Below, one piece after another: positions 49,721 through 54,806 of a stretch of DNA of 54,806 bases. The stretch's first letter is position 1. Each line of letters starts with the position of its first letter. The notes below the pieces were generated by a model, which was not told the DNA's origin, searched no databases, and saw nothing but the letters and a program-made list of their open reading frames with translations. This stretch comes from Deltaproteobacteria bacterium. GTDB taxonomy: Bacteria; Myxococcota_A; Polyangia; HGW-17; JAJRWW01. The stretch lies in NCBI GenBank assembly GCA_029938605.1, contig JAOZUO010000010.1, forward strand, positions 1 to 54,806, given 5' to 3'. Both the position numbers and the translations under genes were made by a program.

Positions 49721-50290
49721 ATGAAAATCTCGGTTGCCAGAGTTTTGAGTTCGAGGCGGGCAAAAGGGTTGCTCGCCCTGGGGTTGGGTTTGGTGATCCT
49801 GGGCGTCGCACCGCCCAAGCTCCGGGCCCAGCGCATCGCCGTGGAGGCGGATCAGAAGGCGCTGACCAAGCTCTTCAAGGGGCAGATCGGTACGAGCTGG
49901 GTGCTGGTCAAGTGGGGTGGCGCGAGCCGGCTCGTCCTCGAAAACCCCAGGTTGAGCATCACGCCCCTGGGGATCTACGTCGCGGGCACCCTCAAGTCCA
50001 CCTCGCCGGCCTTCACCACGGCGGTGGAGGTGCGGGTGCGGCCGCGGATTCGAGGGAGTCGTGTGGAGATCGTCCCGTCGGATGTGCTCGTGGTTCGGCC
50101 CAGCGGGATCTGGGGGCTCCTTCCGCGCCAGATCCTCACGCGGTGGCTCAAGAGCGCCGGTGGAGTGACCTGGCTGAGCCAGGCTGGACTGGACCTCTCG
50201 CCGCTGCTGGCGATGCTAGGCAAGCCGAAGAAGTACACCGTCAAGCTGCGGCTGGGCTTCGGCCGCTTGACGCTGATCGTTCAGCTATAG
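49721..50290 (+). CDS. Exported protein of unknown function
   Basis: 189 aa from ATG 49721; the frame is open far upstream in the antisense of the parvulin gene, but only this start gives a signal peptide (LLALGLGLVILGVAPPKLRA). The mature part has beta strands (SRLVLENPRLSITPLGIYVAG, TAVEVRVRPRIRGSRVEIVPSDVLV) that vaguely recall lipid-binding DUF2993-like folds, but no motif is decisive. It is divergent from the parvulin gene, ~97 bases away. Confidence 0.7.
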   Translation: MKISVARVLSSRRAKGLLALGLGLVILGVAPPKLRAQRIAVEADQKALTKLFKGQIGTSWVLVKWGGASRLVLENPRLSITPLGIYVAGTLKSTSPAFTTAVEVRVRPRIRGSRVEIVPSDVLVVRPSGIWGLLPRQILTRWLKSAGGVTWLSQAGLDLSPLLAMLGKPKKYTVKLRLGFGRLTLIVQL

Positions 50291-50297
50291 GGCTTAG

Positions 50298-50454
50298 GGC
50301 TCGCGAAGAAATAACTTCGAAGCACCGAGGGCGCAGAGACGCAACTGTGACAAGGCGCGAGGAAGGCGAATAGTGGGGCTATTCAACCGACGAGCAACGC
50401 AGACACTGTTGACGGATCGGCGACCGAATGCCGAAGATATTTCTTCGCGAGCCC
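50298..50454. mobile_element. 157-bp palindromic MITE-like element before terB-like stop
   Basis: Terminal inverted repeats GGGCTCGCGAAGAAATA (50298-50314) and its exact complement (50438-50454) extend with one mismatch to ~23 bp. The centre is GAATAG-TGGGG-CTATTC, and the two halves align along most of their length, so it is one long imperfect hairpin. TTA flanks it on both sides (50295-50297, 50455-50457), a likely target duplication. The right TTA is also the TAA stop of the minus-strand TerB-like gene. Confidence 0.78.
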
Positions 50455-50892
50455 TTACTTGTCCGTGGGAGGGGGCGGAGGCTCCAGGAGCTTGGAGCCG
50501 GCGTCCTGCAGGTTCTCCACCGACAGGATCTCGATGGACAGGTCTGCGTAGGCCTCTTTGGGCATTTCCAGCGCTTCGGCCACCTGCTTGAGGTAGGCGT
50601 CCTCGTCGAAGTCGAGCACCTCGTCAGCCTCGGTGACCGCCGCGATGAGCTCGATGAGCTTTCGCTTCTCGGTGTCCTCGGTGAGCATGAGAGACTTGGC
50701 CGCCCCGGCGGGGTCGAAGGTTTTGTTGTTGAACGCCTTGAGGCGCGCTTCCATATCTGCGGGAAGCTCCTCGGCGTCGACGACCTCAGCCAGTAGCTTC
50801 TTGACGGCTGCGTACTCCCGGCCATCCAGCCGGTTGTCGGCAAAGGCCGCGCCCATCAGCAGGTCTGCAATCAGCTCGTTTCGCATGCTCAT
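50455..50892 (-). CDS. TerB-like helical protein
   Basis: 145 aa from ATG 50892 (ATG 50886 also possible); the longer upstream frame is not homologous. All-helical with the TerB pattern: LIADLLMGAAFADNRLDGRE, then KRKLIELIAAVTEADEVLD, each an acidic metal-binding-like helix pair repeated twice, ending in a Pro-rich tail. TerB domains bind metal at the membrane in tellurite/phage-resistance and stress contexts; here it stands alone, so no specific role is claimed. Its stop codon is formed by the flanking duplication of the adjacent palindromic element. Confidence 0.85.
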   Translation of the reverse strand: MSMRNELIADLLMGAAFADNRLDGREYAAVKKLLAEVVDAEELPADMEARLKAFNNKTFDPAGAAKSLMLTEDTEKRKLIELIAAVTEADEVLDFDEDAYLKQVAEALEMPKEAYADLSIEILSVENLQDAGSKLLEPPPPPTDK

Positions 50893-51087
50893 GGTATTTA
50901 CCACGCCCGTTTCATGTTGTGTTGTTGCGTTCTTAAGGCCCGTCACACTACCATCGGGCGTCCGGGAATCAAAGCGGTTTTGGTGACCGCCGGTGTACGC
51001 CGGTGTACGCCGGTGTATGGTTGAACCGTAGCTCACCTGTGAGATAATGCGGGCGAAGCGCACCGGCGACCGCACGACAGTCAAACC

Positions 51088-51591
51088 ATGCCTCAGCCCC
51101 CAACGACCCAACTTGATCCAGACGATCCCGGTCTTTTCAGCTGGGGGCTCGCTGTGGGGCTGTGGGCGGAGTGTTTTGTGGCCGTAGTGGCGGCCCTCCG
51201 GTCGACCGGTGGCGTTGTTCAGCCTGTACTTTTCACTCTTTACGCGGTCGTGCTCGCAGTGGCGGCCGTGTCTCGCTCGGGCCCATTGACTCCCATGCGC
51301 CCGGTCACCTGGGGGGCGCTTGGCGCGGTGGGGATCATGCACCTGGCCGGGTGGGCGCTGGACCTGGGCCGCCAACCACCCGGAGCGCTGGACCTGGTGG
51401 TGTACGGGGCCGCGCTGGTCATCGTCGCTGGGTTGGCGCGCCGGGAGCGCCCCTTGCCCCGAGATCACGCGTTGGCTGGTTGGACCCGTACGATGGAGGT
51501 GGTCGCCCGCTCCTTGGGCCTGGCTTTTCTTGCCGGCGTTTTGCTCATGTTCGTAGACGCCTTGGTGCGGCTGCCCTTCTCAGGTCACTGA
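51088..51591 (+). CDS. Small membrane protein of unknown function
   Basis: 167 aa from ATG 51088. Four to five hydrophobic segments (WGLAVGLWAECFVAVVAALR, VQPVLFTLYAVVLAVAAV, TWGALGAVGIMHLAGWAL, LVVYGAALVIVAGLA, AFLAGVLLMFVDAL) are separated by short Arg/Pro-rich loops. No family recognised. It is divergent from the TerB-like gene and convergent with nadE. Confidence 0.65.
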   Translation: MPQPPTTQLDPDDPGLFSWGLAVGLWAECFVAVVAALRSTGGVVQPVLFTLYAVVLAVAAVSRSGPLTPMRPVTWGALGAVGIMHLAGWALDLGRQPPGALDLVVYGAALVIVAGLARRERPLPRDHALAGWTRTMEVVARSLGLAFLAGVLLMFVDALVRLPFSGH

Positions 51592-51600
51592 GCTATTCAA

Positions 51601-51660
51601 GTCGGCTTTGCCTGGGTCAAGTCAGCTTTGCCTGAGTCAGTCCAGCTTTGCCCGAGTCAG
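51601..51660. repeat. 20-bp tandem repeat at the nadE 3' end
   Basis: Three contiguous 20-bp units (GTCGGCTTTGCCTGGGTCAA and two variants) share GCTTTGCC-[CT]-G-[AG]-GTCA. The unit nearest nadE encodes the last residues TRAKLD; the stop lies in the middle unit. The array has grown out of the gene's 3' end. Confidence 0.85.
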
Positions 51661-53589
51661 GCGCTCCAGGTCGTCATCCAGGGATTGCAGCACGGGGAAG
51701 CGGAAGCCGGTGGTGGGGTCCAGGTCCAGATCCAGCATCTTGAGGCCCACGGGAGACTGGTCGCGCTTCCACTGGTTCTGGGCGAAGAGGCGCACGAATT
51801 GGGTCACCCAGCCCCGGAGTCGCTCCGGATCCTCGTCTGGGTACTTGGTGCATGCGAGGCGCCACACATCCACCGGGGTGCGGCGGTCGGCGGCGAAGAG
51901 GAACAGGATGTCGTCGAGCACGGGGTAGGGCATGAGCTCCGCCTCATCGCTCTGATCCTCGGACAGCTCGGCGCTTGGGGCCAGGGCAAGGATCGCCTCG
52001 ATGGACGACAGGGACCAGCGCTCGGCGGCCCGCTCCAGGAGCCGATTTACCAGGGTTTTGGGGATCCCCGAGATGGGGGCGAAGCCGCCCTGGTTGTCGC
52101 CGCCAGTGGTGAAGTACCCCACGGCGAACTCGCTCATGTTCGAGGTGACCAGTACCAGGCCGCGGACGCAGTTGGCCCAGTTGAGCATCATGGCGCCGCG
52201 GATGCGCGCCTGGGCGTTCTCCAGGGCCAAGGGCTGAATCTCGCCCCCATCACCCACCATGCGCCCGAGCACCTGCTGGGCCAGGTCGAATTCCTCCTGG
52301 ATGGAGATGACGTTAATTTCCACGCCGAGCTCGTTGGCCAGGCCCACGGCGGCGAGCCGCGTGTCCGCGCTCGAGTACTGTCGCGTGGCCAGGTAGCGGC
52401 AGGCGATGCGCTGGTGGGCGGGGGCGTCGTCCCCGTCACCGTCCTTGGCCCCGACACCAGGGTCGGGGAGCGCTAGCATGGCCCGCCAGGCGGCCACCAG
52501 GGTGAGGGCGCTGTCGCGTCCACCGGACAGGGCCACCAGGATGCGGTCGAAGGCCTCGGCGCGCACGAAGTAGTCGCGTACACCCAGGGCCAGCGCGTCC
52601 AGGATCTCGTCGAGCAGATCGGAGGCCGATGAGTGCGTGGGCTGGGACGTGGGCAGGAAGTAGGAGGCGCCCGGTTGCACCGGGGCCTCGGTGGCGTCTA
52701 GGGGCTTGTGCGGGCGATCCACGATCACTAGCTTGGGGTGCGTGGGGTCGGGAGCGGCGTGAAGGGTGGTGGTGCGCCAGGTGGAGTTGGCCGTTCGCAG
52801 GGACTGAAGGGCGTCTAGGTCCACCACGGCGGTGGTCAGGGTCCAGCTCTCGGGCCCCAGCCGTGCTCCCTCGGTGAGGCCATGGCCGGGCGCGGCGATC
52901 ATGCCGCCGCCGTCGAAGACCAGCCGGGAGGAGTCGCAGCCCAACAGGTTGGCGTAGGCGTAGGCCGCCATGAGGGCGTCCGCCGCACCGGACACGATGC
53001 GTCGCCGCCGGGCCTGTTTTCCGGCTGTAAAGGGCGAGGCCGAGCCGTTGACGATGATCTCCGCGCCGTGCAGGGCGAGCCTGCGCGAGGGGGCGTTTAC
53101 GGACCAGGCGTCCTCACAGATCTCAGCGCCCACGATGCCGTAGGGCAGACGAAACAGCAGCTCTCCGGCCGGGAGACCTCGAATTCGGGTGGCTCCATGG
53201 GACCAGCCGGTCCACTGCCGCCCCTCGTAGAAGATGCCGTAGTTGGGCAAAAACTGCTTGAGGGTGATTCCGACCACCTCGCCGCCGGACAACAGGGCCA
53301 GCCCATTGTAGATACGGCTCCCGTCATGTACGGGGGTCCCCACGAACACGTCGATGTCCGTGCACCGGGCCGCCAACCGCTCCACCTCGTCGAAGCTGCG
53401 GTCCGGAAAGTCGTCCCACAGGACGCGGTCACCCAGGCTGTAGCCGGAGATCCCCAGCTCCGGGGTCACCAGCAGGGTCACGCCTTCGTCCCGGGCGCGA
53501 TCAATGAGCTGCGCGAGCAGCGCGCGGTTTCCACTCAGATCTCCGACGCGCGGCGAAATACACCCCACGCCAATCTTGACCAGTCGCAT
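51637..53589 (-). CDS. nadE: Glutamine-dependent NAD(+) synthetase
   Basis: 650 aa from ATG 53589 with GAGGAG upstream; the open frame runs further but is non-homologous. The N-terminal nitrilase-type glutaminase (~1-270) has the catalytic Glu in TPELGISGYS, Lys in KQFLPNYGIFYEGRQ and Cys in GAEICEDAW. The C-terminal NAD synthase (~300-650) has the PP-loop ALSGGRDSALT. It converts nicotinate adenine dinucleotide to NAD using glutamine and ATP. The glutaminase domain explains its length over ammonia-dependent NadE. The C-terminus lies in the 20-bp repeat array. Confidence 0.96.
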   Translation of the reverse strand: MRLVKIGVGCISPRVGDLSGNRALLAQLIDRARDEGVTLLVTPELGISGYSLGDRVLWDDFPDRSFDEVERLAARCTDIDVFVGTPVHDGSRIYNGLALLSGGEVVGITLKQFLPNYGIFYEGRQWTGWSHGATRIRGLPAGELLFRLPYGIVGAEICEDAWSVNAPSRRLALHGAEIIVNGSASPFTAGKQARRRRIVSGAADALMAAYAYANLLGCDSSRLVFDGGGMIAAPGHGLTEGARLGPESWTLTTAVVDLDALQSLRTANSTWRTTTLHAAPDPTHPKLVIVDRPHKPLDATEAPVQPGASYFLPTSQPTHSSASDLLDEILDALALGVRDYFVRAEAFDRILVALSGGRDSALTLVAAWRAMLALPDPGVGAKDGDGDDAPAHQRIACRYLATRQYSSADTRLAAVGLANELGVEINVISIQEEFDLAQQVLGRMVGDGGEIQPLALENAQARIRGAMMLNWANCVRGLVLVTSNMSEFAVGYFTTGGDNQGGFAPISGIPKTLVNRLLERAAERWSLSSIEAILALAPSAELSEDQSDEAELMPYPVLDDILFLFAADRRTPVDVWRLACTKYPDEDPERLRGWVTQFVRLFAQNQWKRDQSPVGLKMLDLDLDPTTGFRFPVLQSLDDDLERLTRAKLD

Positions 53590-53635
53590 GCGACGCTCTC
53601 CTCGTTTGTCGGGTAGACCCCTGCCGCTCGGACGG

Positions 53636-54247
53636 CTACGGACGTCCCTCTTTCTTAAGTTGCTTGTTGTACCAGGCGAAGATGTCTCGAGCCCAGACCT
53701 TCGACCCCCGGATCGAGGGGTGCTTGCCGTCGCTGGTGCGGGCGATGCGCCGATCGTTGAAGGGGTAGAAGTGGCCCGCGGGCACGATGCTGGCCAGCAC
53801 TTTGATGATGCCCGTGTCCCGGGCCCAGCGGGGCGGCCCGATCCATCGGAAGGGGAGCTTGCCGAGCTTCTTGAGGATCTTGCGCACCCACCGGCCCTGA
53901 CGCTGGGGCTTTTTGACATACAGCTCGTTGGAGCCCAGCACGATGAATACGATGTGAGGCTTGTACTTCTGCAGGGCGGATTCCAGGGCCCGGGTGTTGG
54001 CCCAGGTCCGGGTGGTGGAGCTGGAGTGGTGGAGTCGACGATAGGTGCCGCCGTTTTTTTGTACCCAGTAGCGGGCCCAGATCTCCAGCCCGGTGACGAT
54101 CATGGAGTCGCCCACGAACAGCACGGTCTTTCCCTTGAATTCACGGGTCACGCGGGGGGTGATGTACTGGATTGGGGTTTTTCGCTTGCTGCGTGGTGCG
54201 GGGGCGGCGAGCACCATGGAGCAAAGGAGCAGGGTGGCTGCGGTCAT
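53636..54247 (-). CDS. SGNH/GDSL-family hydrolase, exported
   Basis: 203 aa. A signal peptide (LLLCSMVLAAPAP) precedes a small SGNH fold: block I VLFVGDSMIV with the Ser nucleophile, the Asn block IVLGSNELY, and the catalytic Asp/His pair DGKHPS near residue 173. Likely an esterase or O-acetyl-sugar esterase acting in the envelope; a DUF459-like relation is possible. Its ATG shares a base with the upstream gene's TGA, so the two are coupled. Confidence 0.85.
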   Translation of the reverse strand: MTAATLLLCSMVLAAPAPRSKRKTPIQYITPRVTREFKGKTVLFVGDSMIVTGLEIWARYWVQKNGGTYRRLHHSSSTTRTWANTRALESALQKYKPHIVFIVLGSNELYVKKPQRQGRWVRKILKKLGKLPFRWIGPPRWARDTGIIKVLASIVPAGHFYPFNDRRIARTSDGKHPSIRGSKVWARDIFAWYNKQLKKEGRP

Positions 54248-54795
54248 CAGGGCGCCTTGAGTCGGATGGAGCGGAGGGTTTGCCTGGCGGCGGAGAACTT
54301 CGGAAAGCGGATCGCTTGGGCGCGGATCAACAGACAGCGCACTACTTTGTCGCCGCTCGACCGGCCTTTCACGTGCACTGCCGTTACGCGGCCATCGACG
54401 CCGCGAATGACAAGGCTCACCGAGAGCGTCGTCGTCACCTTGTGCGACTTGAGGCAGGTGGTCATCCGGGACCGCAGCCGACGGAGCACCTGGAGCACTT
54501 GCGTCCGAGTCAGCTTCTTGGGCGAGGCCTTTTTTCCGTCTTTGTCCTTGCCAGGCTGCGTCTTGGTTTCGGTGGACCCGCCTCCAGTGGCACCAATGGA
54601 CCGGGAGTTGGTGCCGGGGCTCGGTCCGATGCCCAGCGGGGCGCCTGCGCCACCGCGTGGGCGGCGGTTGTAGCGGCCCATTCGGGTGCCGCCGGTCTTC
54701 GGGGAACGACGCCGGACTTTGCGTCGGCCGAGCCGGGTGCGGGGTGCGGGTCTGCGGACGATGGGGGCCGGGTCAGTCTTGGGGGTGGCGGTCAC
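54247..54795 (-). CDS. AgmX/PglI-type C-terminal domain protein (probably 5'-incomplete)
   Basis: At least 182 aa. GTG 54795 is the first visible start, but the frame stays open to the window edge, so the gene probably begins outside. The N-terminal half is Arg/Pro/Gly-rich and disordered. The C-terminal ~85 residues match the TonB-like AgmX/PglI domain: RRLRSRMTTCLKSHK with one Cys, SLVIRGVDGRVTAVHV, VVRCLLIRAQAIRFPKF with the second. In Myxococcus such domains occur in gliding-motility (Agl/Glt) proteins. Co-transcribed with the SGNH hydrolase. Confidence 0.7.
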   Translation of the reverse strand: MTATPKTDPAPIVRRPAPRTRLGRRKVRRRSPKTGGTRMGRYNRRPRGGAGAPLGIGPSPGTNSRSIGATGGGSTETKTQPGKDKDGKKASPKKLTRTQVLQVLRRLRSRMTTCLKSHKVTTTLSVSLVIRGVDGRVTAVHVKGRSSGDKVVRCLLIRAQAIRFPKFSAARQTLRSIRLKAP

Positions 54796-54806
54796 CGCGT
54801 TGGGGG

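Overview
The window is high-GC, densely coded bacterial DNA. Several things point to a deltaproteobacterial-type predator or soil/marine lineage (Myxococcota or Bradymonadota-like). There are four disulfide-rich secreted lipoproteins with Asn/Asp/Ala-rich linkers, Myxococcus-type CGNG..E.CDG repeats and a MopE-like metal-binding domain. There are also PEGA-repeat and HEAT-repeat envelope proteins, an AgmX/PglI-like C-terminal domain, and a nucleotide-transporter/HEAT/cNMP-binding fusion. The species cannot be fixed from the sequence alone.

Layout. 1-13.9 kb (mostly +): the transporter fusion, glnS with an overlapping PDZ-thioredoxin gene and an orphan adenine methyltransferase, miaB with a bifunctional-nuclease-family gene, a minus-strand epimerase pair, a HEAT protein and a HAMP-like membrane protein. 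13.9-16.4 kb: era and der, separated by a 158-bp palindromic MITE-like insertion. 16.5-24.3 kb: envelope proteins, including a three-gene overlapping operon (membrane protein, carboxypeptidase-regulatory-like protein, amidase). 24.5-28.5 kb: smc preceded by DnaA-box-like sites. 29.4-33.2 kb: a ZraSR/ZraP-like envelope metal-stress module. It comprises a histidine kinase with a Gly/His-rich sensor, an overlapping sigma-54 response regulator and a Spy/ZraP-like periplasmic protein. The target gene has a consensus sigma-54 promoter and two near-identical palindromic activator sites, and a second sigma-54-like promoter lies ahead of the kinase.

34.6-43.0 kb is the most unusual part. The real secA (minus strand, start 42965) ends at 40407. 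Its last ~50 codons plus ~40 bp of downstream flank recur twice more in the same orientation (36790-37000 and 34624-34819). A second ~159-bp module with a promoter-like sequence, a poly-C tract and an ATG also occurs twice (34814-34972, 37321-37478), each copy reading into cargo. The cargo includes an outer-membrane-like protein and a lower-GC, tightly overlapping four-gene cassette (37690-40370) of a P-loop ATPase plus three proteins of unknown function. That cassette is a candidate undescribed conflict or defence system. Two fragments resembling IS91/ISCR-type transposase C-termini lie between the repeats and suggest how the segments moved.

43.1-54.8 kb: two disulfide-rich lipoproteins, a degenerate kinase-HAD phosphatase fusion, a PEGA-repeat barrel protein, a parvulin-like lipoprotein, an exported protein, a second palindromic element ending at the stop codon of a TerB-like gene, a small membrane protein, glutamine-dependent NAD synthetase, an SGNH hydrolase and an AgmX-like protein running off the window edge. 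No rRNA, tRNA or CRISPR array was recognised.
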